A DNA stretch of 64,000 bases, from contig NZ_JAKJRU010000004.1 of assembly GCF_021726475.1 (NCBI RefSeq), forward strand, positions 360,147 through 424,146. The letters are read 5' to 3'. A program made the position numbers and the translations under genes. Under the pieces are notes generated by a model. That model was not told where the DNA came from. It saw only the letters and a program-made list of their open reading frames with translations, and made no database searches. Source of the DNA: Pseudomonas oligotrophica. Its GTDB lineage: Bacteria > Pseudomonadota > Gammaproteobacteria > Pseudomonadales > Pseudomonadaceae. Positions 19,332 to 27,841 of the stretch are shown piece after piece; the first letter of the stretch is position 1, and the number at the start of each line of letters is the position of its first letter.

Positions 19332-20099
19332 TTACTTGGCAGCCATGCGCAACGCGCCGTCGAGGCGGATCACCTCGCCGTTGAGCATGGGGTTCTCGAA
19401 GATGTGGCGCACCAGCGCGGCATACTCGGCCGGGCGCCCCAGGCGTGGCGGGAACGGCACACCGGCAGCCAGGGAATCGCGGATTTCCTGGCTCATGCCG
19501 GCCATCATCGGCGTCTCGAACACGCCGGGGGCGACCGTCATCACGCGGATGCCGAAGCGTGCCAGTTCGCGCGCTGCCGGCAGGGTCATGCTCGCCACGC
19601 CACCCTTGGAGGCGGCGTACGCAGCCTGGCCGATCTGCCCGTCGAAGGCGGCGATCGAGGCGGTGTTGACGATCGCCCCGCGCTCGCCCTCGGCATTCGG
19701 CGGGTTGTCGGCCATGGCCTCGGCGGCCAGGCGCAGCATGTTGAAGGTGCCGATCAGGTTGATGCCGACGATGCGGCCGAAGCTGTCGAGCCCGTGCGGC
19801 CCGTTGCGGCCGAGGATCTTCTCGCCGCCGGCGACCCCGGCGCAGTTGATCAGCCCGTGCACGGCGCCGAAATGCTCGCGGGCCTGGGCGACCGCGCGCC
19901 GCGCGGCGGCCTCGTCACGGATGTCGGCCTGCACGGCGATGCTGCCGGCCCCCAGCGCCTCGGCCGCGCGGCGGGCGGCCGCTTCGTTGAGGTCGACGAT
20001 CACCACCCGGCCGCCGGCCCCGGCCAGCTCCTGCGCCGCAGCGGCGCCCAGCCCGGACGCGCCGCCGGTGATGAGAAAGACGTTGTCGCGAATCTGCAT
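19332..20099 (-). CDS. SDR-family 3-hydroxyacyl-CoA dehydrogenase (HSD17B10-like)
   Basis: 255 residues, short-chain dehydrogenase. TGGASGLG cofactor motif at residues 11-18, NCAG near 90, catalytic serine in [11 protein letters not shown] and YAASKGG (Tyr/Lys) near 160. The length and the next-door thiolase suggest NAD-dependent oxidation of 3-hydroxyacyl-CoA or 2-methyl-3-hydroxybutyryl-CoA, as in isoleucine breakdown. GGGAG precedes ATG 20099 and a CA motif lies just upstream of it. First structural gene of the minus-strand arm. Confidence 0.88.
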   Translation of the reverse strand: MQIRDNVFLITGGASGLGAAAAQELAGAGGRVVIVDLNEAAARRAAEALGAGSIAVQADIRDEAAARRAVAQAREHFGAVHGLINCAGVAGGEKILGRNGPHGLDSFGRIVGINLIGTFNMLRLAAEAMADNPPNAEGERGAIVNTASIAAFDGQIGQAAYAASKGGVASMTLPAARELARFGIRVMTVAPGVFETPMMAGMSQEIRDSLAAGVPFPPRLGRPAEYAALVRHIFENPMLNGEVIRLDGALRMAAK

Positions 20100-20114
20100 G
20101 GCGTTCTCCCGGTG

Positions 20115-20125
20115 TTGTTGTTCTT
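20115..20125 (-). promoter_or_regulatory. CA motif in SDR leader, candidate Hfq/Crc site
   Basis: Minus strand AAGAACAACAA, four bases upstream of the GGGAG ribosome binding site of the SDR gene. Same sequence as the mmsA leader motif. Confidence 0.65.
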
Positions 20126-20233
20126 CGGATCGAAGCCGGGATCATGTTTAGCCCGCAGCGGCGCTGCCAGCAATGGTCGAAGCTCTCAAGCACGCTGAGC
20201 GTTTTGGCCAATGGCGGCCGGCCAGCGCCCGGT

Positions 20234-21295
20234 TCAGGAGGCCGCGGTGCCGAGGATCAAGGCGCGGTAATGGCCCGGGTTGGTACCCGACCATTTGCGA
20301 AAGGCCTTGTAGAAGGAACTGATGTCGGCAAAGCCCAGGCGCTCGGCGATCTCGGCGTAGCTCAGCGAGGCGTCGGCCAGCCAGCGGGTGGCCATCTCGC
20401 GGCGCAGCGCATCCTTGATGCTCTGGTACGGCTGGCCGGCCTCGGCCAGGCGGCGCCGCAGGGTCGCCGGCGACATGCACAACTCGCCGGCCAGGGTCTG
20501 GCTGTCGGGCCAGCGCTCGGCCGGCCGCTGGCGCAGCAGCTGCTTGATGCGGCTGGCCAGGCTGCTGCTGTCGCGGTAGCGCACCAGGATGTTGGCCGGC
20601 GCATCCTCGAGAAAGGCGCGCAGCTCCTCTTCGCTGCGGCGGATCGGCAGGTCCAGCGCCTCAGCGGCGAAGATGATGCGGGTCCGCGCCTGGCCGAAGC
20701 GCAGGTTGTCGGAGAACATCACCCGGTAGTCGTCGCTGTAGTCCGGCTCGGCGCAGCGCGATTCCACCGCCAGCAGCGCGATCCTGCGCCCGACCAGCCA
20801 GCAGGCCAGCCCGTGCACCAGCATCCAGAAGGTGAAATAGGCGAAGGCCCGCTGCGGCTCGCCGTCGCCCTCCTCCAGCACGATCTCGGCCAGGCTGTGA
20901 CGGCGCAGCAGGCGCCCGCGAAAGCGCTCCAGGCTCAGGCCGAAGAAGCGCAGCATCTGGCCCAGCGCACGCTCGAGCGTCGGCTGGCCGATGCAGCAGC
21001 GGCTGATGAAGACGAAGCTGCCGGCGCGCAGGCGGCGCGGGTCCATGGCGAAGAATTCATCGTCGAAGCGCGCCGCCAGGCCGAGCCAGAGGCGGCGGTA
21101 GTAGTCGACGCTCACCCGCCCGTCGGGATCGGCCAGGCAGGCGTCGGGCAGGCCGAGCGACTGCAGGATGGCGCTCGCCGGGCGGTCCGGGCGGACAAAG
21201 CCGAGCAGCGCCTCGCCGACCAGGCGCACGGAGATGCTGTCGCGCTCGGCAACGTTGTCACGCGGATCGCTGAGGTCGGGTGGCTGTATCGTCAT
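20234..21295 (-). CDS. AraC-family transcriptional regulator
   Basis: 353 residues. The long N-terminal arabinose-binding-like domain and the C-terminal double helix-turn-helix (SQTLAGELCMSPATLRRRLAE and LSYAEIAERLGFADISSFYKAFRKW) match the OruR/ArgR-type AraC regulators. It precedes the SDR-thiolase-dehydrogenase genes on the same strand by 134 bases and is the likely regulator of that arm. Confidence 0.88.
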   Translation of the reverse strand: MTIQPPDLSDPRDNVAERDSISVRLVGEALLGFVRPDRPASAILQSLGLPDACLADPDGRVSVDYYRRLWLGLAARFDDEFFAMDPRRLRAGSFVFISRCCIGQPTLERALGQMLRFFGLSLERFRGRLLRRHSLAEIVLEEGDGEPQRAFAYFTFWMLVHGLACWLVGRRIALLAVESRCAEPDYSDDYRVMFSDNLRFGQARTRIIFAAEALDLPIRRSEEELRAFLEDAPANILVRYRDSSSLASRIKQLLRQRPAERWPDSQTLAGELCMSPATLRRRLAEAGQPYQSIKDALRREMATRWLADASLSYAEIAERLGFADISSFYKAFRKWSGTNPGHYRALILGTAAS

Positions 21296-21368
21296 CGCGG
21301 GGCTCGGTCGGTCGGCAGCACGACATGATGGTCCAGCTGCGCGCCCGTCGCCAACCGCCCGCAGCCCT

Positions 21369-21806
21369 TCACAGCCAGCCGAGCGCCAATGCGGCCACGG
21401 CCAGGTAGCGCAGCGTCTTGGCCAGGCTGACGATCGCCAGGAAGCTCCACCAGGGCTCGCGCATGATGCCGGCGACCAGCGTCAGCGGGTCGCCGATGAT
21501 CGGCACCCAGCTGAGCAGCAGGGTCCAGCGGCCATAGCGGTGGTAATGCGCCTGGGCCTTCTCCAGCTGGCGGTCGCTGAACGGGAACCAGCGCCGCTGG
21601 CGAAAATGCTCGACGTAGCGGCCGAGCAGCCAGTTGACCAGCGAACCGCCGATGTTGCCGATGCAGGCCACCGCGATCAGCCCCCCAGGCGAATGGCCAC
21701 CGGCCACCAGCAGGCCGGCAAGCAGCGCCTCCGACTGCATGGGCAGCAGCGTGGCGGCGCCGAACGCGGCCAGGAAGAGGCCGGCATAGCTGGTCATTTC
21801 CCACAT
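21369..21806 (-). CDS. YqaA/DedA-like membrane protein
   Basis: 145 residues with about four hydrophobic segments. The motif GNIGGSLVNWLLGRYVEHF and the later SWVPIIGDPLTLVAGIMREPWW match the YqaA branch of the SNARE-associated/DedA family, whose members are thought to handle lipid carriers or membrane energetics. A second ATG at 21797 is also possible. Divergent from the kinase gene. Confidence 0.75.
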   Translation of the reverse strand: MWEMTSYAGLFLAAFGAATLLPMQSEALLAGLLVAGGHSPGGLIAVACIGNIGGSLVNWLLGRYVEHFRQRRWFPFSDRQLEKAQAHYHRYGRWTLLLSWVPIIGDPLTLVAGIMREPWWSFLAIVSLAKTLRYLAVAALALGWL

Positions 21807-21964
21807 CAGTTGCGGTCGTCGTTGAACAAAGAGCCGCGCAGTATGCCCGCCTTGGCCGGCTTGCGCAGCCGCGCCAGGGCCTCGAATAGGCAGCTCCGGG
21901 GCGGACAGCTATAGTGACGCCCTCGGCGCAGCGCCGGGTGTTGGTGGTCAATCGGAGCAGTGCA

Positions 21965-23974
21965 GTGAAAGGCGTTATCCCCGGCTGGTGGTTGTTGCTG
22001 TTGCTGCTGGCGCACGGCCTCGCCCAGGCGAGCTGGGACGGATCCGGCGCCGAGGCCGTTTCGCTCAGCGGTCGCTGGGCACTGCTCTACGATCCGCAAA
22101 AACGCCTGACCCTGGCCGACCTGGAAACCCACGCCGTAGCCGCCCGCTTCGTCACCCAGAGCGGCCACCCCGGGCTCGGTTATCGCTCCGGTGTCGTGTG
22201 GCTGCGGCTGGAACTGGAGCGCCCGCATGCGGCGATCCCGATCTGGTGGCTGGAACTGCAGTCGCCGACGCTCGACACCGCCATCCTCTACCAGCGCCGG
22301 GCCGATGGCAGCTTTCGCCAGGCCGTCGCCGGCGACCAGCGCGCCAGCAGGGACCAGGACGTCCACTACCGCAACCCGCTGTTCCGCCTCGAGTTGCCAG
22401 AGGGCCAGACGAGCACCGTCTATCTGCGCCTGGAGAGCCGCAACCCGATCAGCTTCGCGATGCTGCTCTGGCCACCCGAGCGCTTCGTCAGCGCGGTCAA
22501 CGAACTGCTGCTCCTGCATGGGCTGATCCTCGCCGCCTTCGTGCTGCTGATCCTCAGCAACCTGTGGTTGTACATCGCCAGCCGCGACGCCACCTTCGCG
22601 CTGTTCAGCCTGTTCACCCTGGCCAACTTGCTGACCATGCTCGGCAACGAGGGCTACCTGCCCTACTACCTGCTCGGCGGCCTGAGCGGGCCGAAGGACC
22701 TGCTCGGCACCCTGACCTGTATCTGGGCGCCGGTGCTCGGTGCCGGCTTCCAGGTGCACTACCTCGGCCTGCTGCGCACGCCGGAGCTGGCCGGCGCCAC
22801 GCGCTGGGGGATGGTGAGCATGCTGCTCGCGGCGCTGGCGGCATCGCTCAACACGCTGTTTCCCGAGTGGGAGTGGCGCCTGCTCTACCAGAGCTGGACG
22901 CTGCTATGCGGGGTGGTGCTGCTGCTGCTCGCCGTCGGCCTGGGCGTGCAGGGCTTGCGGCGCGCGCGGGTGCTGGCAGCGGTGCAGGCCGTGTATCTGG
23001 TGACCCTGGCGCTGCGGATGGGGCGCAACCTGGGCTGGATCGAGGCCGGCCTGCTGGTCGACAACGCGCTCTACCTGGGCATGGCCGCCTACGCGCTGGT
23101 GATGAGTTCGGCGGTCAGCCGCAGCTACGAGAACCTGCGCCGCGACAAGGAGCTCGCCAAGAGCGAAGCCCTGGCACTGGCGCAACGCAACGAACAGCAC
23201 CTGGAAGCGGTGGTGGCCGAACGCACCCGTGCGCTGGAGGCTACCGTCGCCCAGGTGCAGGCCGCGCTGTCGCTGGAACGCCATGCCCGCGAGGAGCAGC
23301 GCCACTTCCTCGCCACCGTGTCCCACGAGCTGCGTACGCCGCTGGCGGTGATCGACGCCACCGCGCAGAACCTCGAGATCGACCACGAGGACGGCGACCC
23401 TGCGGCGCTGGAGCGCTACCGCAAGATCCTGCGCGCCACCGAGCGCATGACCCGGCTGATCAGCAGTTCGCTCGACGAGCAGCACTTCGGCCTGCTGCGC
23501 AGCGTGGCGCAGATGCGCGAGACGGCCACCGCCCCGCTGCTGCACGATGCCGCCAGCTCGGCCCGGGTGCTCGGCGAGACCCATGTGATTCGCGTCGAGG
23601 AGAGCCGCCTGCCGGCCAGCCTGCATTGCGACCCGGAACTGCTGCTGCTGGTGCTGCGGACCATCACCGATAACGCGGTGAAATACACGCCGGCCGGAAC
23701 CCGGGTGGTGCTCGGTGGCTGGGCCGATGACGAAGGCGTGAAGCTGCAAGTCAGCGACGACGGCCCCGGCATCGCCGCCGAAGACCTGCCGCGCATCTTC
23801 GAACCCAACTACCGCGGCCGCTCGGCCGGCGACAAGGCTGGCACGGGCCTCGGCCTGTCGCTGGCCCAACGCATGATGCAGATGCAGGGTGGCAGCATCG
23901 CCATCGCCAGCACGCCGGGCGCCGGCTGCCAGGTGACGCTGCTCTTGCCCAGGCTGCCGCTCAGGCGAGCGTGA
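21965..23974 (+). CDS. 7TMR-DISM sensor histidine kinase
   Basis: About 669 residues. A signal-like hydrophobic N-terminus, a periplasmic DISM-type beta domain (about residues 30-170), seven membrane helices (about 185-380), a coiled segment, then a kinase core. The H box is SHELRTPLAV, the N box ITDNAVKYTP, G1 SDDGPGIA, G2 GTGLGLSLA. GTG 21965 was chosen because GGAG lies 7 bases upstream. Its end overlaps the response-regulator gene by 14 bases tail to tail. The two are likely partners although convergent. Ligand unknown; this receptor class often binds carbohydrates or related molecules. Confidence 0.88.
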   Translation: MKGVIPGWWLLLLLLAHGLAQASWDGSGAEAVSLSGRWALLYDPQKRLTLADLETHAVAARFVTQSGHPGLGYRSGVVWLRLELERPHAAIPIWWLELQSPTLDTAILYQRRADGSFRQAVAGDQRASRDQDVHYRNPLFRLELPEGQTSTVYLRLESRNPISFAMLLWPPERFVSAVNELLLLHGLILAAFVLLILSNLWLYIASRDATFALFSLFTLANLLTMLGNEGYLPYYLLGGLSGPKDLLGTLTCIWAPVLGAGFQVHYLGLLRTPELAGATRWGMVSMLLAALAASLNTLFPEWEWRLLYQSWTLLCGVVLLLLAVGLGVQGLRRARVLAAVQAVYLVTLALRMGRNLGWIEAGLLVDNALYLGMAAYALVMSSAVSRSYENLRRDKELAKSEALALAQRNEQHLEAVVAERTRALEATVAQVQAALSLERHAREEQRHFLATVSHELRTPLAVIDATAQNLEIDHEDGDPAALERYRKILRATERMTRLISSSLDEQHFGLLRSVAQMRETATAPLLHDAASSARVLGETHVIRVEESRLPASLHCDPELLLLVLRTITDNAVKYTPAGTRVVLGGWADDEGVKLQVSDDGPGIAAEDLPRIFEPNYRGRSAGDKAGTGLGLSLAQRMMQMQGGSIAIASTPGAGCQVTLLLPRLPLRRA

Positions 23975-24617
23975 CCGGCGCGGTAAAGCTGTAGCCCTCG
24001 CCGTGCTCGGTCTTGAGCGGCAGATCCTCGCCGGCGGTATCGCGGCAGCGCCGGCGCAGGCGGCTAATGAGCGTGTCCAGGCGTCGCTGGTCGTAGCTCA
24101 GCCAGTGCTCGCCGTAGGCCTCGACGATGGCCCGGCGCGAGACCGGCGAGCCCGGCCGCTCGGCGAGCAGTTCGACCAGGGTGAATTCGTTGCGGCTCAG
24201 CTGCAGTCCAATGCCGCGTGGCGAGATCAGCTGGCGGGCGCCACGCTGCAGCGTCCAGGATGTTGGAATCCGCCGCGACAGCGAAACGATCACGGCCTCC
24301 AGCTCGATCAGTTTCACCGGCTTGACCAGATAGTGGTCGGCGCCGTCGTGCAGCCCCTGGACCACGTCGGTGGAACCACCGCGGGCCGACAACGCGATGA
24401 TGCCCGCGCCGGGCGAACACTGGCGCAGGCGGGTGATGGCGTCGAAGCCGCTGCCGTCGGGCAGCATGATGTCGATGATCGCGACGCCGGCCTGGTCCTT
24501 GAGCGCCTCGAACTCCTGTAGCGAGCCGGCGCACAGCACCGACCAGCCGCGCCGGCTCAGGAAGGCGGAAATCTCCTCGCGCAACTCGGCACTGTCTTCA
24601 ACCAGAAGAATCCTCAC
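23961..24617 (-). CDS. OmpR/PhoB-family response regulator
   Basis: 218 residues. Receiver domain with acidic E7/D8, phosphoacceptor D49 in AIIDIMLPDGSG and the conserved lysine in YLVKPVK; C-terminal winged helix with FTLVELLAERPG and RRLDTLISRLRRR. Probable partner of the convergent kinase. Lies downstream of the two EAL-like genes on the same strand, 157 bases after the first. Confidence 0.9.
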   Translation of the reverse strand: MRILLVEDSAELREEISAFLSRRGWSVLCAGSLQEFEALKDQAGVAIIDIMLPDGSGFDAITRLRQCSPGAGIIALSARGGSTDVVQGLHDGADHYLVKPVKLIELEAVIVSLSRRIPTSWTLQRGARQLISPRGIGLQLSRNEFTLVELLAERPGSPVSRRAIVEAYGEHWLSYDQRRLDTLISRLRRRCRDTAGEDLPLKTEHGEGYSFTAPVTLA

Positions 24618-24774
24618 GCATACCTCTTTTCTGCCGTGTAGCGGTAACGACGCCCGGAATGCAGCCAGAGGCTGGCAGGCGATCCGGGCGCGGCTGCGCC
24701 ATCACCCCGATATCGGCCACGTTAGCCGCTGACGCCAGCTTTGCAATAGGCAAAAGGCCAAGCTGGGCATACCC

Positions 24775-25566
24775 CTATTGGTATGCCAAGGCGACGATCC
24801 CGGCCGGGCGTGCGAAGACCAGCGAGACGCTGGCGGCGGTTTCGGCAGAAGCGAAACCGGCTGGGGCGGCTATCGGGCGCGCCAGGTGACGGCCTTGCAG
24901 CAGGGCAAACGGCAGTCCACTGACCACCTCCTGCTGCCAGCGACCATCCACGCCGGCCGCCCACAGCGGGATGCGGTAACGCTCGATCAGGGCGAACAGT
25001 CGGCTGCGCAGCTCGTCGTAGCCCGCTGCGACGAAGTCGGAGCGCGAGGCGACCGGCATCCGCAAGCCCTCCATGTTCAGCTTCACCGACTGGCAGAGGC
25101 CGAGTTCGAGCTCCTGCTGCTGCTCGGCATGCAGGTCCGGATCGGCCAGCACCACAGCCAGCCCGGCATGCTGCAGGCGGATCAGCCCGTCGATGTAGGC
25201 ACGCTGGGGCACGCGCCCGACCAGCGGCGGGCCGCCGACCACCAGGCTCAGTGCGTAGCCGAAGTCGTGAAAGTCCGGCGCGGAGTCGAGCAGGCCTTCG
25301 ATGACGCCCGGTTCGGCGATCACCGCGCGCTCGACATTGACGAACAGCCGAACCGGCGACTCGCGGTTACGCAGCGGGTGGTTGAAACAGTGCAGGCGCA
25401 GGCGGAACAGGTATTCGGCCGCCAGCTCGGCCAACGACGCGCACGGCTGCCGGATATCGTGCGCGGTCCGCAGCAAGGTCTCGTAACCCACCAGACTCTT
25501 GCGTCGATCGAAGACTTTCTGCCAGACGATCTCGCGAATGGCGCCTTCGTATTGCGTGCGGTTCAT
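24775..25566 (-). CDS. Degenerate EAL-domain protein
   Basis: 263 residues, the size of a stand-alone EAL domain. Recognisable but eroded signatures: GYETLLR (for EALLR), FVNVE, VKLN (for KxD), AAGVD (for AEGVE) and LLQGRHLARP (for QGYxxxxP). The DDFG metal-binding loop is replaced by ADPD. It probably does not hydrolyse cyclic di-GMP and may act as a receptor or protein-interaction module. GGGGAG precedes ATG 25566. A CRP/Vfr-like palindrome lies about 200 bases upstream. Confidence 0.7.
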   Translation of the reverse strand: MNRTQYEGAIREIVWQKVFDRRKSLVGYETLLRTAHDIRQPCASLAELAAEYLFRLRLHCFNHPLRNRESPVRLFVNVERAVIAEPGVIEGLLDSAPDFHDFGYALSLVVGGPPLVGRVPQRAYIDGLIRLQHAGLAVVLADPDLHAEQQQELELGLCQSVKLNMEGLRMPVASRSDFVAAGYDELRSRLFALIERYRIPLWAAGVDGRWQQEVVSGLPFALLQGRHLARPIAAPAGFASAETAASVSLVFARPAGIVALAYQ

Positions 25567-25878
25567 GGCCTGCTCCCCCTACCTGCGCAGCCTGTCACGG
25601 ACACGGGCGGCTGCGCGGGCGTGCAACTGACTGATGTCTTGGAATTATGGATGCATCACTAGGGCCAGCCCGTTGTACGGCCGGTGCGCTTATCCATCAG
25701 CGGAGTGTCGGGGGTCTTTGCCTGCCGTCGACGAGGTCAGCCTTCCGTTGGGCCGGCCATTTTTGTGATGTCGGTCACAATTGTAAAAGATGGCCGAGGG
25801 CGATCGGCTGACAATTCCTTACACCCCAACTGGGATATTGTCCTCATGAATCGCCGGGGCAAATGCCTCGGCGACCGC
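25567..25878. other. Intergenic regulatory region between two EAL-like genes
   Basis: 312 bases with no gene. It holds the CRP/Vfr-like palindrome and presumably the promoter of the downstream EAL gene. It is more AT-rich than the neighbouring genes. Confidence 0.6.
25763..25780. promoter_or_regulatory. Perfect palindrome TTGTGA-N6-TCACAA, CRP/Vfr-like site
   Basis: Matches the CRP-family core TGTGA-N6-TCACA on both arms and extends it by one base each side. In Pseudomonas the cognate protein would be Vfr. It lies about 200 bases before the start of the EAL gene at 25566. Confidence 0.65.
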
Positions 25879-26661
25879 TCAGATGGGTTCGGCCGGCGAG
25901 AAGTAATCGCCGCGGAAGAACCCGAACGGCAGCTGACGGGCGAGCTGGTACTCGGCCGCCGTGGCGACCCGCTCGGCGATGAAGGTGACCTTCTGCCGCT
26001 GCAGCATCTCGGCCATGGCGTCGAAGATCACCGCCGGCGAATCGATGCCGACCTGGCCACCGACCGCATGCAGGGTCGAAACATCCAGGCGCAGGTAGCG
26101 ACACAGGCCGAGCTGGACCATGCGCTCGGTCAGGCTGGCGTGGTCGGGGTAGAGAAAAGCGCTCAGCTCGATTCCGTGGTCGAGCAGCGCATAGAGGTTG
26201 CCGAACAGTTCGCGCGCCACGCGCGGCGTCGCGCCCAGCCTGTCCTGCAGCGGGTGTCCGGTCAGTTCGATGACCAGTTGCAGGTCGAATGCGCGGATCT
26301 GCCCGGCAGTCCAGATGATCTCGTCGACCAGCGTCCGGTCCAGCAGGAAGGACTCCTCGATGTGGGTAAAGCAGCGCAGCGGCACCGATCGGCGACTACC
26401 CAATGCCAGGCGCCTGAACGCCAGCGGCAGCAGGCGGATGCGCTCGAGCACCTCGCCCAGCAGGAAGGCGCGCTGCCTGGCGGTCAGCTGATCATCCTCG
26501 AAACCGCTGCCCAGCTTGCCGAAGCAACTGAAGTAACTGTTGCCGAAGAGTTCGAACTGGCGGTCCACCACCTGTTGCCGGTAGAACTCGATATCGCAGC
26601 TGCGGCGTTGCTTCCTGCGCTGCACGGCGGTCAACCGCTCGAGATTTGCATTGGCGCCCAT
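25879..26661 (-). CDS. Degenerate EAL-domain protein
   Basis: 260 residues. Weak EAL fold signatures: QQVVD near residue 30, VIELTGH, RYLRLD, FIAERVA (for AEGVE) and FGFFRGDYFSP (for QGYxF). The EAL triplet itself and the DDFG loop are not seen, so catalysis is unlikely. GGGAGGGG precedes ATG 26661. It is followed on the same strand by a second degenerate EAL gene and a response regulator. Confidence 0.65.
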   Translation of the reverse strand: MGANANLERLTAVQRRKQRRSCDIEFYRQQVVDRQFELFGNSYFSCFGKLGSGFEDDQLTARQRAFLLGEVLERIRLLPLAFRRLALGSRRSVPLRCFTHIEESFLLDRTLVDEIIWTAGQIRAFDLQLVIELTGHPLQDRLGATPRVARELFGNLYALLDHGIELSAFLYPDHASLTERMVQLGLCRYLRLDVSTLHAVGGQVGIDSPAVIFDAMAEMLQRQKVTFIAERVATAAEYQLARQLPFGFFRGDYFSPAEPI

Positions 26662-26783
26662 ATACCCCTCCCCTCACACACATACTGCAGATGCCTTCAC
26701 TTCAGCATCGCAGGGAGCCGGCGGGCGGATCATTGACAAGAAATAAGGCTTATCCGGCTTTTCCTGGCTGTTCCGCCCGCCCG

Positions 26784-27239
26784 CTACATCTCGTGGACGC
26801 GATTGACCTGCTGCGCCATTCGCATCGTCTCGTGCTGCTCCAGTTCCAACAGGTCTTCGGCCAGCGTGCGCGCCCCGTCGATCTCGGCCCGTCGCGCCAG
26901 CGAGCGGTACAGATCGAGGATCTGGTTGTGCATGTCGAACACGTCGGCGCTGATCGCCTCGATGTCCATGTGGTGGTAGGCCTTGCATTTCTGGCCGAGC
27001 TGCATGGGCGCACGCGCCAGGTAGTCGTAGATCCAGGTGTGCATGGCCTTGGCATCGGCATGGGCCGCGATCCGGGCGATGGTCTGCGACAGCGCCTTCT
27101 CGTGGTCGGCCAGGTAGATCAGCAGCCACTTGGCCCGGGTCTCGGCCTGCCGGTCCGCGCATGAGGTCATGCAGCGGGCCAGGTGGGCGTGAGCTTCGCG
27201 CGTCCAATCGATGAGGTCCTCGAAACGCTCGACTTTCAT
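26784..27239 (-). CDS. Hypothetical helical protein
   Basis: 151 residues, almost wholly alpha-helical in appearance, with histidines and acidic residues spaced along four helices (LARCMTSCADRQAE, LADHEKALSQ, YHHMDIEAIS, LLELEQHETMRMA). That pattern recalls ferritin-like or hemerythrin-like bundles, but no defined metal signature was recognised. ATG 27239 has GAGGAGAG upstream; upstream in-frame starts lack one. Function unknown. Confidence 0.6.
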   Translation of the reverse strand: MKVERFEDLIDWTREAHAHLARCMTSCADRQAETRAKWLLIYLADHEKALSQTIARIAAHADAKAMHTWIYDYLARAPMQLGQKCKAYHHMDIEAISADVFDMHNQILDLYRSLARRAEIDGARTLAEDLLELEQHETMRMAQQVNRVHEM

Positions 27240-27361
27240 GACTGCTCTCCTCGTCGGCTGGCTCATCCAGCCTGTTGAGCAAAGGATAGTCCCGCCCACC
27301 GCCGGCTGCCGTGCGGCCCATTGTCAGGCTATCGGCGCACCGACGCCGGAGCGGGCCCCGG

Positions 27362-27586
27362 TCAGGCACTGGCCGCGGAGTCTTCCTGCAGCAGCTCGGC
27401 GCGCAGTACCTTCAGCTCGGCTGGGGCCTGGATGGCCAGGCGCACGCGGCCACCCCCGACTTCGCCACACATGATGGTGATGCCGTCGGTGAGCAGGCTC
27501 TGGACCAGCGCCTCGATGTCCGCATCCTTGGCAACGGTAAGGTGCAGTTTTTCTCCCGGGCGCCGGGAGAGAGTCAGGTAACCCAT
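27362..27586 (-). CDS. Divergent CsrA/RsmA-family protein
   Basis: 74 residues. Start YLTLSRRPGEKLHL corresponds to CsrA LILTRRxGExL and the end RVRLAIQAPAELKVLRAEL to CsrA RIGVxAPxxxxVxRxEI, keeping the RNA-contacting arginines. Between them is a segment about 10 residues longer than in CsrA (DADIEALVQSLLTDGIT). It may bind GGA-containing RNAs, or form a variant dimer as RsmN does. AGGA lies nine bases before the ATG. Confidence 0.75.
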   Translation of the reverse strand: MGYLTLSRRPGEKLHLTVAKDADIEALVQSLLTDGITIMCGEVGGGRVRLAIQAPAELKVLRAELLQEDSAASA

Positions 27587-27611
27587 GGCGTCATTTCCTG
27601 TGTACGGGCGG

Positions 27612-27812
27612 TCAGCCCTTGATGTGATAGAAGTCGTGTCGTTCGGGCTGGTCGGCCACCAGGCCAGCCAGCCCGTTGCGGTAGGTGGATGGCATGCGGA
27701 TCGTCATGCCGTCGGCGGTGCTCTTCGCTGCGTTGCGGCCCATGGCGACGGCGGCGCCATAGAAATCGCCCTGCAGGTCCCGCACGTAGCCGGTTTCGTT
27801 ATGTGCAGCCAT
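27612..27812 (-). CDS. Small hypothetical protein
   Basis: 66 residues, MAAHNETGYVRDLQGDFYG start, polar with no membrane segment. GGGAGG lies eight bases before ATG 27812, which supports a real gene within a longer open frame. Family not recognised. It sits 25 bases before the CsrA-like gene on the same strand. Confidence 0.55.
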   Translation of the reverse strand: MAAHNETGYVRDLQGDFYGAAVAMGRNAAKSTADGMTIRMPSTYRNGLAGLVADQPERHDFYHIKG

Positions 27813-27841
27813 GACTGCAACCTCCCGGTCCGGCGCACGCT

